A DNA stretch of 56,750 nucleotides from the NCBI GenBank assembly GCA_002787155.1, contig PCVY01000040.1, positions 15,586 to 72,335 on the forward strand, read 5' to 3'. This DNA comes from Candidatus Abzuiibacterium crystallinum (GTDB lineage Bacteria; Omnitrophota; Omnitrophia; Omnitrophales; Abzuiibacteriaceae). The translations under genes were made by a program, and so were the position numbers. Under the pieces are notes generated by a model. It was not told where the DNA came from. It was given only the letters and a program-made list of their open reading frames with translations, and did not search any database. Position 1 is the first letter of the stretch. Each line of letters starts with the position of its first letter. This document shows, one piece after another, positions 15,644-25,246 of this stretch.

Positions 15644-17674
15644 ATGGATTTACAATCCTTTGTGGTGAGTTATTTACTTGCACTATGGATCAGCATCACA
15701 ACCAGCATACTTTTGATCGTGTTAGGTTGGCGACGTTTCGCTAACGTTCTTTTAGGTGTCATGGGACTGGTGATTGCTCTTTGGTGTTACTATGCTTATG
15801 AAGCGCTTCACGGCATGCGCATGACCACCATTGAAGCTTTGTTCCAAACCTCCGGCATGGCACTCCTTTATTTACCGCCGATGGTCTATCACTTTTCTTG
15901 TCTCGCAACGAAACGAGCGTGGCCCAATCGCTTTCGGATTATGTTGTTCTACGTTATCAACTACAGTTTTTTCAATGCGGTTGAATTTAATAACTTTACG
16001 ATCGGAACTGTGGATCGATTCTTTGTTCAATATTCTATTTTTACGGGCCCCACGCTCATCCTTTACCGGATCGTCTTCTTCGCAACCATCGGGATGACGA
16101 TGCTCGGTTTGATTGATGCTTATTCGAAATTAGATAATTACCATCGCATTCGCAGTAATTATGTGATAATCAGTATTCCCATTTTTGTGTATGGTTTTTT
16201 GACCAGTCCCGGATTCAGCAGAATCTTAGCAGATTTACATCCCAGAGCGGACGCCCCCTTGGCTCTCGGCATATTTCTTTTGATTACCGGATATGCAATG
16301 ACAGTCACGCGCATGTCTGAAATCACGCGTTCATTAGTCCGCTTTGGGATTTTTATCGGATTAGTCAGTGTGTTCGTGTGGAGCAATAATACGCTTACTA
16401 TTTTCCTGCTGGCGCAAATCGGCATCACACACTATCACTATGTCCATTGGATCCAAACTGCCGTGTTAACCATATTAACAGGAACATTGCTGGTAACTTA
16501 TCACAGCATTTACCAGTGGTATCGCGAAAAACACGGCGTTCAAAAATCAAATGAAAGTTTACTGCTCAGAATTGCAACTAAGATTTTGGCGGGCAGCAAT
16601 GTGGAAGAATCGATACGCTTGACGCTTGATTCTTTAACCGAACAACTCGGTATCAGTGAATCGGCTATTTTACTCAAAGAACCTCTTCAGGACCGTTTTC
16701 AAGTCAAAGACGTCAAAGGCATTGAACAATCTGCTTTTGATCACTTTAATTTTGGCACGAGCTTGACCAAATGGCTTTCGCACCAGCATCAACCTTTTAT
16801 TGTAAGTGAAGCCGAGCAAAGCATGTCGCCATCCACCTTTTACCAGTTAACTTATGCCTTACGTGAATTACCGATTGAGGTGTGCCTGCCGCTGATCGTG
16901 AAAAAACAAATGATCGGACTGCTCCTATTGGGACGAAAGAAAAAAAATACCCTTTACACCGACCGGGATCTTCATTTCTTAAACGGTGTTGGGACCATTT
17001 TAGCAACTGCGATTGACAGCAGCAAATTGTCCGATGAAGCTGTCATTGACGGTTTAACACATTTGTATCATCAGCGTTATTTTAAAACGCGGCTTGAAGA
17101 AGAATTGCGTGTGAGCAATCAAGTACATTCGGCCATGGCGCTCATTATGTTTGATATCGATCATTTCAAGAAATTAAACGACACGCAAGGCCATCAAGCA
17201 GGCGATAAAATTATTGAATCCGTTGCTAGTATTCTCAGGCAATGCGTTCGTTCGAATGACGTGATTGCGCGTTATGGCGGTGAAGAATTTGCTGTTTACC
17301 TCCAAGAAGGCATCGGACCTCACGACCCGGCGGCAGCCATTGCGGCGCAAAGCCATGACTTGTTTCAAGGCGTTATGTCAGTGGCAGAAAAAATACGCTC
17401 AAAAATTGAGCATCATGTGGTGGTATTTCAGGATAATATTTTTCAAGTCACGGTGAGCGTGGGCGTCGGTTATAAGCATGCCTCTGAAGTATTGAGCATG
17501 CACGAGTTGATTCAACGGGCCGACCAAGCACTTTATTACGCGAAAGAACACGGACGCAACCAAGCCATTCTATTGACCCGCAAAGGAATCCAGGAAATTC
17601 CCCGTTCTTCTAAACCGGCCAAACGAATTGACCATCCTGAAATTGATCCCCGCCAAGGATTTCCAAAGTTTTAA
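15644..17674 (+). CDS. Membrane-anchored diguanylate cyclase (7TM-GAF-GGDEF)
   Basis: 676 residues. Makes the second messenger c-di-GMP from two GTP at the inner membrane. About eight hydrophobic segments (residues 8-290) resemble the N-terminal 7TM sensor of histidine kinases. A GAF-like domain follows at about 305-465, then a GGDEF domain at about 470-640. The active-site signature is GGEEF (545-549), and an RxxD product-inhibition site (RSND, 536-539) lies the expected five residues before it, so the enzyme should be active and feedback-inhibited. GAGGAGAG just upstream is a good ribosome-binding site. It ends three bases from the convergent Memo/AMMECR1 gene. Confidence 0.93.
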   Translation: MDLQSFVVSYLLALWISITTSILLIVLGWRRFANVLLGVMGLVIALWCYYAYEALHGMRMTTIEALFQTSGMALLYLPPMVYHFSCLATKRAWPNRFRIMLFYVINYSFFNAVEFNNFTIGTVDRFFVQYSIFTGPTLILYRIVFFATIGMTMLGLIDAYSKLDNYHRIRSNYVIISIPIFVYGFLTSPGFSRILADLHPRADAPLALGIFLLITGYAMTVTRMSEITRSLVRFGIFIGLVSVFVWSNNTLTIFLLAQIGITHYHYVHWIQTAVLTILTGTLLVTYHSIYQWYREKHGVQKSNESLLLRIATKILAGSNVEESIRLTLDSLTEQLGISESAILLKEPLQDRFQVKDVKGIEQSAFDHFNFGTSLTKWLSHQHQPFIVSEAEQSMSPSTFYQLTYALRELPIEVCLPLIVKKQMIGLLLLGRKKKNTLYTDRDLHFLNGVGTILATAIDSSKLSDEAVIDGLTHLYHQRYFKTRLEEELRVSNQVHSAMALIMFDIDHFKKLNDTQGHQAGDKIIESVASILRQCVRSNDVIARYGGEEFAVYLQEGIGPHDPAAAIAAQSHDLFQGVMSVAEKIRSKIEHHVVVFQDNIFQVTVSVGVGYKHASEVLSMHELIQRADQALYYAKEHGRNQAILLTRKGIQEIPRSSKPAKRIDHPEIDPRQGFPKF

Positions 17675-17677
17675 ACT

Positions 17678-19255
17678 CTAAAAATCAGATTCTTTGAATT
17701 TTTCAACGGTAAAGACATATAACTCGGCATCCGGTTCTTTCCAGGCAAATGCCGGCGCGCCTGCTTTTTGATAGGCTAAGGCGCTAAGAAAATTTACTTT
17801 GTCCGGAATATCATCCCACACTTGAGGCAAAAAAAGACCGCTGTGACCGTGATAGCTTAACAGGACACCATGCCGGCGAGGCTGAATGGCTTCTGCGTTT
17901 TTTACCGCTTCCAGAGGAGAGAGAATTGAAATCTCAATGTCCAATTGCGATATTTCATCCGCTTTGACTCGCGGAAAACGCGGATCGCGATTTGCGGCAT
18001 CAAAAGCATAACGGCGAACCGCTTGGCCCAGCGGCAGTACCGGTACGGGCGAACCCATACAGCCTCTTAACTCACCTTTTTTCATGAGCGTCACGAACAA
18101 AGCTGTTTTTTCTCCCTTTCTTTCCTCAAGATTGCCCCCGGCCGGTTCTCCCGTTTGAACACCGGTTTCAATGGTCTCACGTGCTATTTGTAACAGCGCT
18201 TTTTGTTCTTGAGCACTGAAAGTCGGGTTGTCTGCCAATGCCTGATGTGCTTCGGGCAATTGAAGTGCTTTATCCGCCGTTTCTTGGAAAGAGTGATCGG
18301 ATGAAGCCGCGCGGTCCGAGAAAACCACCGCCCCATAGCCGACCACTTGGTTGGGATCACCAAAAGGCACGCCGGCTGAATTGGCATACTTCAGAACAGT
18401 CGTATGATTCGCGCCTAACACTTTGGCTGCCGACAATACAATCATCGCTGCTTTTGCACCGCACATGGTGCACGCCAACTGCGGAATTTGTTCGTTCATT
18501 AATTTTTCATCGGTTTCCCATGAAGCTTGCACATCCAATCGATGCATCGCTCTGAGCGTTTCCATATCAACCCTCACGGCATCTTCGCGCTTGGGATAAT
18601 GGGAAAGATCGGTTGAAGCAATGATGACGGTCGGTTTACCGCTTGCATTATTTTCTTTGGCGGCTTCTGCTAAAGCTCGGCCCATTTCAAGCACATGTTT
18701 GAGATCGGTATCCCCCACTAAAATGGGAACAATCTTGAAATCCCGGAGTACTTTCTGCAAAAAAGGTAATTGAGTTTCAAGGGAATGTTCCTTTTCATGC
18801 GCTTTTAAATTGGCTTTGAAAAAAGAATATTTCTTGGTTAATGCGAAAGCGGCGGCGGAATCGATTTTGACCTGCCCGAGCGGTGTTTGAAAAGCGCCTT
18901 CCGGATAAATTGCGGCATCCTTACCGCCCAGATGGTGCCCTGTCCCAACCAAAATAACGGTTCTGACATTTTGACTGTACAAAACTTTATAGACATGGGC
19001 AGCTGTCTGACCAGAAAAAGGGTACCCCGCATGCGGCACCACAAATGCGATGGGTTTTCCTTCCACTTGAGGCTTGCCGGCATGTTCCAAATAAGTATTA
19101 ACCAAATCCGACAACTGTTCGGGGTCAGACGGATAAAACTGCCCTGCTACCGCCGGATGCCTGATTTGGGCAAAAGCATCTGACAGAACGAAAATGGAAA
19201 AAAACAGCAGATAGACGAAAAACCGGTGAGTTGACGTTCTTTTCATTTTGTGCAT
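17678..19255 (-). CDS. Exported AmmeMemoRadiSam B-A fusion (Memo + AMMECR1)
   Basis: 525 residues. An N-terminal signal peptide (about 1-30, ending AFA) is followed by a Memo-like domain (31-315). This domain has VPHAGYPFSG (73-82), GTGHHLGG (104-111), HSLETQLPFL (157-166), STDLSHY (214-220) and the Cys-Gly pair near 265, the residues that line the metal site in this family. An AMMECR1 domain (345-525) carries the signature LRGCMG (396-401). In the AmmeMemoRadiSam system these two proteins go with a radical SAM enzyme, which is not in this window. The biochemical role is unknown. The clear export signal is notable. Confidence 0.9.
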   Translation of the reverse strand: MHKMKRTSTHRFFVYLLFFSIFVLSDAFAQIRHPAVAGQFYPSDPEQLSDLVNTYLEHAGKPQVEGKPIAFVVPHAGYPFSGQTAAHVYKVLYSQNVRTVILVGTGHHLGGKDAAIYPEGAFQTPLGQVKIDSAAAFALTKKYSFFKANLKAHEKEHSLETQLPFLQKVLRDFKIVPILVGDTDLKHVLEMGRALAEAAKENNASGKPTVIIASTDLSHYPKREDAVRVDMETLRAMHRLDVQASWETDEKLMNEQIPQLACTMCGAKAAMIVLSAAKVLGANHTTVLKYANSAGVPFGDPNQVVGYGAVVFSDRAASSDHSFQETADKALQLPEAHQALADNPTFSAQEQKALLQIARETIETGVQTGEPAGGNLEERKGEKTALFVTLMKKGELRGCMGSPVPVLPLGQAVRRYAFDAANRDPRFPRVKADEISQLDIEISILSPLEAVKNAEAIQPRRHGVLLSYHGHSGLFLPQVWDDIPDKVNFLSALAYQKAGAPAFAWKEPDAELYVFTVEKFKESDF

Positions 19256-19326
19256 GGCGTATTTGGTTGAAGAAACAGATTAACACTATTTTCTTCTACG
19301 GGAAACTGATTTGATGAGGGGCTGGT

Positions 19327-22300
19327 TTAGGCAAAATGTGCCATAAACCGCTGCTCAAGCGCTTGAAAGGAAATATCATTCAATAAACCGAGGACTGACT
19401 TTGACCTTGCCTGCCATCTGCCATGCCGGTCATGTGTGAAGTAATCCTGCTCGCCGGGCTTTGAGAGGACCATCGCAAAAGCTCCCAAAACAAAGGACCC
19501 GAGCGCTTCGATTTGCTCCGGAGCGGTTAATCGTGACCCGTCTGCTAAACGATCGATCAACAGTTGATGATCCGGACGCACTTGATCAAGCTTGAATTGT
19601 TCGTTGGAAACTAAAATAACTTCCTGATTGGCCAAAAGCAAAGGCTCGATCTCAGAGGATGCCTCAAAGCGAATACGTGCATTAAGATTTTGCCTCGTTT
19701 CCACGGGTATATGAAGATGATGCGTCACCTGATTAAAAACACGGCCGAATTCACGGCGAAAACTTTTGGGATCATCCGCAATCACAAAAGTAACACGATG
19801 TGTTTGGCGGTTTTGAAGCAAAGCCGTGATGGTTCCGCGCACCAGTTGATCGAATGCGGGCTGATCCATTTGACCCGGCACTTGAACAACGGCCGTCACT
19901 GATTGGGTACTTTCATAGATCAATTGACCGAATTGATTAATGTGTTCCGGTGATAAGCTGCTTGGCGGATAAATTGCGGAGAAGATAACCTTTTTCATTT
20001 TGGGCGGCATATCGATTCCGATCATCTTTTGAGCGGCTTCTTCAGCCACCGCAGCCGTTGTCGATAAGCGCAATTCGGATTTTCTAACTTGAACCTCCTC
20101 TGCCGGAAACGTCCCTGGCCGCACATCTTCAAGCGATAGAAATAAATCTTCAAGGGCAATATGACTGAAAGTTTCATTGAGATCAACCGTTTGAGGCTCG
20201 CCGACAACGCGGGAATCACGCAGTTTAAAAATAAATCTCTTGCCGCCAGCAATGTGATCTAAGTAAAGTTCTCCCTCGCCTTCCTGTCGAATGGTTCGAG
20301 CGACAATACGAGCGAGCCTCAAAACGCTTTCTTCCATAGGTGCGTCGCTTAGAATCTTACTGACAAATATATGAAACTTTTTTGGGTGCAGCGGGAAAAA
20401 CCCCTGATGGCCTTGAAGGAAACGAACTCCATACATAAATTTTTTGGCTAATTCATTGATTGGGTGCCCGCCGATTTCTCCCAATAAAATCGGTTGATAA
20501 CGGTTATCACCCGCACTTTCGCTGCGATCAAATCCTATCACATCCGCCCGCGGCGCATGACTCATCGCATTCGCTCGACGGCGCCAAATATCGGCCAGAA
20601 AACCTTCTAAGACATGGTCAATCGATATCAATTGAATATGAGGGTAAAGACGCTGTACAAAATTGAAATTGATGGCTTCGTTTAAAGCGCCGTGCAACCG
20701 ATGCATTTTGAGTTCGTCTCCGAAAGTATGGTAATCGCCGTTTCTAAAAAGAGTTGCGATGCGAAAAGGCACTCTGAAACCACGTCCATGATGATAATAA
20801 CGCAAAGGATCTGACTTGCCGTGGTAACTCATATCAAAAACAAAATACTCATGGTTTGATGCCGTTGATTTGCGAGGGACGAAGTAAATACGATTGTTTT
20901 GTCCGTCAAAGAACGCTTCAAAAAATTTTTCCCGATTGCCAAATTTAAATACATATTGTAAAGGTTTTTTCTGAGAAGACAGTGCGGGTTTCAGCCGCTG
21001 AAGCTCTAAGCCCGGTAAAAAATCAGGAAAATAAACTTTTTTGGTGGGTGAAACGCGGACATCGACACCATTAAACTCGTAGTCTGGGTTTTCTTGGTCG
21101 CGCGCCAGCAAAACATCCAAAAAGAGACGTCTGGTTTCAGGATCAGTTTCGTAAAGTGACCTTGTAATTTTAACCGGGTATCGATCAAACATAATTTCAG
21201 CAACCGCTTTTGAACCCGTTTCTGTCATTTCGATGCGCAATTTAAGTTGAACGCCAAGACTTTCAGCTAAGAAATGAGCCTCCTCAAGATGGCTAGGCAG
21301 TTCATTTTTTGTAAAGGGGTTTATTTCAAGAATGAGTTTGCGAGCTCTAAGACGCGCATCTTCCTGCTGCGCGATCACAGGTTTAAGTGAGATGGCCGCA
21401 TTGGACGTTAAGAGATTTGGTTCGTACAACGCTTCTAAAACAGCGTGAAAAAGAGCGCGTAACCGTTCAAATCCGCCGGGAACACGCACATCAATATCAT
21501 GAAATGCACTGATGTCAAATTGAACGTGTTCTCTTACCTCACCGCTGCGATGACCATAAAAATCTTCCATGACTTTCTTGGCAAGCCCATAGCCTTTGAC
21601 CCGCCCGATTTCCGTAATGCCGCGCGCCAGTTCAATGCGGTCATGTAAAATGGTGTTAATCGCGTGCGTGGCATCAGCCAAACGCCGCCGTATCTTCTGA
21701 AAGAAATCTCTTAATAACTCATGATCTTCTGATGCCCAATCAAACATCGAGATTTCCAACCGAATTAAACTAGTGGTAACCCCTGCAATCTGGGTCAGAT
21801 AATCGGCTCTTTTGAGCAGCGCTTCTGCATTTCGATGGACTGTTTTTGGTGAAGCATTTGTTTTGATTCGTTTCGCTTTCGTTTCAAATTCACTCAAGGT
21901 TTGTGATAAACCCACGATCCCCTCCACAACTGTTGGCAAATGCGAAGCAAGCGGCCTTAAGGATTCGTTAGCATCAAAAATGGCTTGATGCTGCTTGATA
22001 AAAGCTTCTATTTCTTTGTAAGCATCGTGTAAATCCTGCACGTAACGAGATACCGGCCATCCCAATCGTCCGGTCGCGATACTGCGCATGGCGATAATTA
22101 CCCGTTTCGCGCTTTTCGTGTCTTCTTCGGCAGAACGTAATTCCGAACGCGATTGAGCTTCTTGTAAGGCATGTAAACGGCTCCTTAATTGCCTGATTTC
22201 TTTAGTCAACGGCTGGAAATACTTTTGGCGATAATATCTTTGATAATACCAACGGGTAATGATCACATAAAGTAGATTGCCAAAGACCCACGCAACCAAA

Positions 22301-24393
22301 TAACCAACGGAGGCTCCCGCAGCAGCAATGATCATCCACGGATGAAAACCGCCCGCTAAATTTGGAGGGCCGAATCGATAGATCGAGAAAACAATGATCG
22401 CCACAAGTCCCCATATCACACCAAGATCAAACAACCGTGCTTTTAACAAGCTTGAAAGGTGAAACGTGACCATGTCAAGTTCTCGGTCTAAATCTTCCTG
22501 ATCATTTGCCAATTGATGATCTAATTGAATGATTCGCCTGACGATTTGCTTGGCTGTTAAATCACCTGACTCTTCTGCTTCCTGAGGACGATCATCCTCC
22601 CTGAACTCGGATCGAACACTTTCTTCAACCAAATCATGCTCCCGGAAAGCCGAGCCTGCCGGTGCCGTCGGATGTGACAAACGCATCTCGTGCAGACTCT
22701 GTTGAAAATACTTTTGACCGACAGTCGTCATGGTCGAAACCATTTGTAGACCGGGTGTTTCATACGGAATAGAAGATTCGCCGGGCATGTTTAAGAGCAT
22801 GTGATTTAAATATCCTTGATTTGATTCTATCGATTCTATGCGCGGAGCAATGGTCACGTAGGAAAACGCATGGTCTTTAAAGAATTGGTTTAAGCCTTTC
22901 GTATGAAACCCTCCGGTGATCAGGACCGCTTTTTTGAGTTTTTGTTGATCAAGCGTTTGCGCCAAATTATCCACGATGGCTTGCTCACGTTTCTCGGCCA
23001 GATCGTAAAAACGCAGCGCTTGATTGTAGCTGGTATCCAATAGGGCGTAGCGGTTCTGATCGGGACAGGTTTTGCAATCCAAACCTGTCCCGCAACAGAA
23101 CCGGTACGCGATCTTGCTCGGCAATAATTCATTTTCGCGTGACCGAATTTGTGTCAACTCATCGCGCGAGAGCTCAAGTGCTAACAACTTTTTGATGAGC
23201 AAATAATCTTCAAACAAAGTGATGATCTTTTTTTCATCTGGGTTTTGAATAAGCGTTCGGATTAGCTTCTGAGTTAATTGATCGATTTCCTGAAATAACG
23301 AGCCGGCATCTAATTCTTGAACCAAAATAATTTGAGCAAAGCGCTGACTGAGGCGAGGATAATCCTGAAAAGTAAACCCCCTTTCTGCTGCTTGATCGTA
23401 AAACTGTTCGAGGAAGGACCGGGCGGATAGCGGATGGCGTTTAGCGGATAAGAACGATTTGGAACTTGTAGAAAAATTTAAAAACGTTTTGAAACCTTCT
23501 AAAAACAAGTTAAGCTGATTTTCTTGAATCCAATTGAAGAGTTTTTCCCTTTCTTTTTCTAGACGCTCTACGCTATACGCTGACCGCTCTTTTTCCAACG
23601 CTTTCAATTTAAAAAACCTGACCAACTGCGGAAACTGAAGCTGGTAACGTCCGTCCGTCAAATCAACTTTGAGATAACGGCGGGCAGCGTCTTCGAGAAA
23701 ATTTAAATGCCGCATGAGTTCTGCGCGATCGTCTCGGAACCATCCCCATGCCTTCATGAACCGGTGAAGTTCGGGGTTGAATTGATTGGACATTAATTTG
23801 TCGAGTTGTAATCTGAAATTCTTCAAAAAAATGCGGCTCGAATCACGGGAGGCATAGACCTGACGAAAGGTTTCAAGATCTTCTTGATAAAGTGTTTTTT
23901 CCTCAACACCGAAAGCTTTTACATCTGAAGCTTGATTGAGAAGAAAACGGGCCGGGCCGGTTACTTCCCCTTTTTCGAAAAGCTCATTCACAACGGCTTG
24001 GTTAAGCGCTTTATCTTGAAAAAATTGCAACCATTCCGGAGATACTTTTCCATGAAAAGCCCCTTCTAAGAAAAGTGTGCGAATATCATAAGTGTTTTTA
24101 AGATGTTCTAAGAGCAATTCCATTTTCTTCTGGGCATCACTTTGGCTGTGGGCATCCTCTATGTGAATAATCAAAGGCTTGTTTGAATTTGAGAAATGAA
24201 TCTCCTTAATCATGCCTAATTCAGAGGGAATTTGAATGGTAATTTCATTACCGAGAGGCTTGTCGTTACTAAAAACCTGGTGAGCAATATCAATCCCCTG
24301 AGCATAGGACGCCGTAGAAGTTGCGAGGAAGCAAACGCAAACAACTAAAGTGATCGCTTTCGTTATTAATCTATTAGGATTTTTTATAGGCAT
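19327..24393 (-). CDS. Second giant secreted protein with SELR-motif joints
   Basis: 1,688 residues with a signal peptide (about 1-31, cut after SYA). Residues 70-540 form the first domain: HIEDAHSQ (77-84), FLEGAFHG (108-115) and LITGGFHTKGL (491-501) give an E..H / E / H pattern like the TraB/Tiki/EreA/ChaN superfamily, which is only a tentative match. SEFR at 595, SELR at 750 and SELR at 1439 repeat the motif seen in the other giant protein; a SAFRE at 581 is a near-match. Residues 650-716 hold two or three TMs. 750-1438 is a large unrecognised region, and 1439-1688 an alpha/beta tail. GTGLDCKTCPDQ (435-446) is a small Cys cluster. Function unknown. Expression may be separate from pyrE, which lies upstream on the same strand. 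Confidence 0.85.
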   Translation of the reverse strand: MPIKNPNRLITKAITLVVCVCFLATSTASYAQGIDIAHQVFSNDKPLGNEITIQIPSELGMIKEIHFSNSNKPLIIHIEDAHSQSDAQKKMELLLEHLKNTYDIRTLFLEGAFHGKVSPEWLQFFQDKALNQAVVNELFEKGEVTGPARFLLNQASDVKAFGVEEKTLYQEDLETFRQVYASRDSSRIFLKNFRLQLDKLMSNQFNPELHRFMKAWGWFRDDRAELMRHLNFLEDAARRYLKVDLTDGRYQLQFPQLVRFFKLKALEKERSAYSVERLEKEREKLFNWIQENQLNLFLEGFKTFLNFSTSSKSFLSAKRHPLSARSFLEQFYDQAAERGFTFQDYPRLSQRFAQIILVQELDAGSLFQEIDQLTQKLIRTLIQNPDEKKIITLFEDYLLIKKLLALELSRDELTQIRSRENELLPSKIAYRFCCGTGLDCKTCPDQNRYALLDTSYNQALRFYDLAEKREQAIVDNLAQTLDQQKLKKAVLITGGFHTKGLNQFFKDHAFSYVTIAPRIESIESNQGYLNHMLLNMPGESSIPYETPGLQMVSTMTTVGQKYFQQSLHEMRLSHPTAPAGSAFREHDLVEESVRSEFREDDRPQEAEESGDLTAKQIVRRIIQLDHQLANDQEDLDRELDMVTFHLSSLLKARLFDLGVIWGLVAIIVFSIYRFGPPNLAGGFHPWMIIAAAGASVGYLVAWVFGNLLYVIITRWYYQRYYRQKYFQPLTKEIRQLRSRLHALQEAQSRSELRSAEEDTKSAKRVIIAMRSIATGRLGWPVSRYVQDLHDAYKEIEAFIKQHQAIFDANESLRPLASHLPTVVEGIVGLSQTLSEFETKAKRIKTNASPKTVHRNAEALLKRADYLTQIAGVTTSLIRLEISMFDWASEDHELLRDFFQKIRRRLADATHAINTILHDRIELARGITEIGRVKGYGLAKKVMEDFYGHRSGEVREHVQFDISAFHDIDVRVPGGFERLRALFHAVLEALYEPNLLTSNAAISLKPVIAQQEDARLRARKLILEINPFTKNELPSHLEEAHFLAESLGVQLKLRIEMTETGSKAVAEIMFDRYPVKITRSLYETDPETRRLFLDVLLARDQENPDYEFNGVDVRVSPTKKVYFPDFLPGLELQRLKPALSSQKKPLQYVFKFGNREKFFEAFFDGQNNRIYFVPRKSTASNHEYFVFDMSYHGKSDPLRYYHHGRGFRVPFRIATLFRNGDYHTFGDELKMHRLHGALNEAINFNFVQRLYPHIQLISIDHVLEGFLADIWRRRANAMSHAPRADVIGFDRSESAGDNRYQPILLGEIGGHPINELAKKFMYGVRFLQGHQGFFPLHPKKFHIFVSKILSDAPMEESVLRLARIVARTIRQEGEGELYLDHIAGGKRFIFKLRDSRVVGEPQTVDLNETFSHIALEDLFLSLEDVRPGTFPAEEVQVRKSELRLSTTAAVAEEAAQKMIGIDMPPKMKKVIFSAIYPPSSLSPEHINQFGQLIYESTQSVTAVVQVPGQMDQPAFDQLVRGTITALLQNRQTHRVTFVIADDPKSFRREFGRVFNQVTHHLHIPVETRQNLNARIRFEASSEIEPLLLANQEVILVSNEQFKLDQVRPDHQLLIDRLADGSRLTAPEQIEALGSFVLGAFAMVLSKPGEQDYFTHDRHGRWQARSKSVLGLLNDISFQALEQRFMAHFA

Positions 24394-24554
24394 AAGCGGT
24401 ATAAAGGTTAAATCTATCTTCCAAACCCGGTTTTCTCATCAAATTGATGAGAAATTCGGGCTAAAGGTGATTTAGAAAGTATACCGCCTATAATCTGTGA
24501 ATGCAAATTAGCGGTCAGGACCTAAGTGATTATCAGAAAATAAGTTAGGAGAAT

Positions 24555-25121
24555 TTATGAGTTTTCAAGCTCAGAGCGTCTGAAAACAGGGGTAAAATGA
24601 TACTTAGCCAAAGCTTCAGCGCCGCCCTGCTCGCGGTCTACTAAGCAGGTCACTTGTTGAACAATTCCCTGGCAATCTTCAATAATTTTGATTGCCTGAA
24701 GTGTTGATTTGGCGGTTGTTACAACATCGTCGACCACTAAAACACGGTCGCCTTTTTTAAGTTCATAACCTTCGATCATCTTTTGGAGGCCGTGTTTTTT
24801 GGCTTCTTTACGGGCAATAAAGGCCGGGAGCGGTTTTTGTTGATCAATCCAAGCCATCAAACTTACTGCCATCACAATGGGATCAGCCCCAATCGTCAAA
24901 CCTCCGACGCAATCAATTTGATTAAGATCCGCCAATTTGAGAATGGCGCGTGCAAATAAAATAGCGCGGTCCGGAAAAAGTGTGATCTGTTTGGCATCAA
25001 AATAAACGCCGCTCGTTTTACCCGATGTCAGCGTAATGGGTTTATCTAATTTAAGAAAAGCATGCTGCTTGACCAACGGTGTTAATGCCCGCTTAATATC
25101 TTCTAACGATGAGGTTTTCAT
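24555..25121 (-). CDS. pyrE: Orotate phosphoribosyltransferase
   Basis: 188 residues. Joins orotate to PRPP to give OMP in pyrimidine synthesis. The PRPP-binding signature VLVVDDVVTTAKST lies near residues 127-140. LTSGKTSGVYFDAK (31-44) and GLTIGADPIVMAVSL near 74-88 are also typical of PyrE. The start at 25121 lies about 100 bases past the upstream SDR gene, with the MITE-like element in between, so the two may not be tightly co-transcribed. The C-terminal RRSELE is not the SELR joint motif (no final Arg). Confidence 0.94.
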   Translation of the reverse strand: MKTSSLEDIKRALTPLVKQHAFLKLDKPITLTSGKTSGVYFDAKQITLFPDRAILFARAILKLADLNQIDCVGGLTIGADPIVMAVSLMAWIDQQKPLPAFIARKEAKKHGLQKMIEGYELKKGDRVLVVDDVVTTAKSTLQAIKIIEDCQGIVQQVTCLVDREQGGAEALAKYHFTPVFRRSELENS

Positions 25122-25151
25122 GGATTTTTATTATACACAAATTAGGCCAAT

Positions 25152-25246
25152 ACCGTTAGACAATTGTCGTTGGTATAATCGTCAAACCACACCTCTTAAA
25201 CACCGTTTTTTATCATAGAACTAATCATTTTCGATTGTCTAACGGC
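25152..25246. repeat. MITE-like element, copy B
   Basis: CCGTTAGACAATTG (25153-25166) and CGATTGTCTAACGG (25232-25245) are inverted ends differing at one base. The ends match those of the element at 984-1080. The flanks carry CCAATA on both sides, a possible target-site duplication. The right end supplies the last codons and stop of the SDR gene (product ends VPLDNRK), so insertion or coincidence has shaped that C-terminus. Confidence 0.45.

Noticed and set aside
19121..19140. CGGGGTCAGACGG inside the Memo-AMMECR1 gene resembles the REP palindrome core.
   Set aside because: There is no inverted partner arm, and the bases encode a normal part of the conserved Memo domain.
24555..24590. PyrE ends with RRSELE, similar to the SELR joint motif.
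   Set aside because: The final Arg is missing, it lies at the end of an ordinary cytoplasmic enzyme, and the PyrE C-terminus commonly has a similar sequence.
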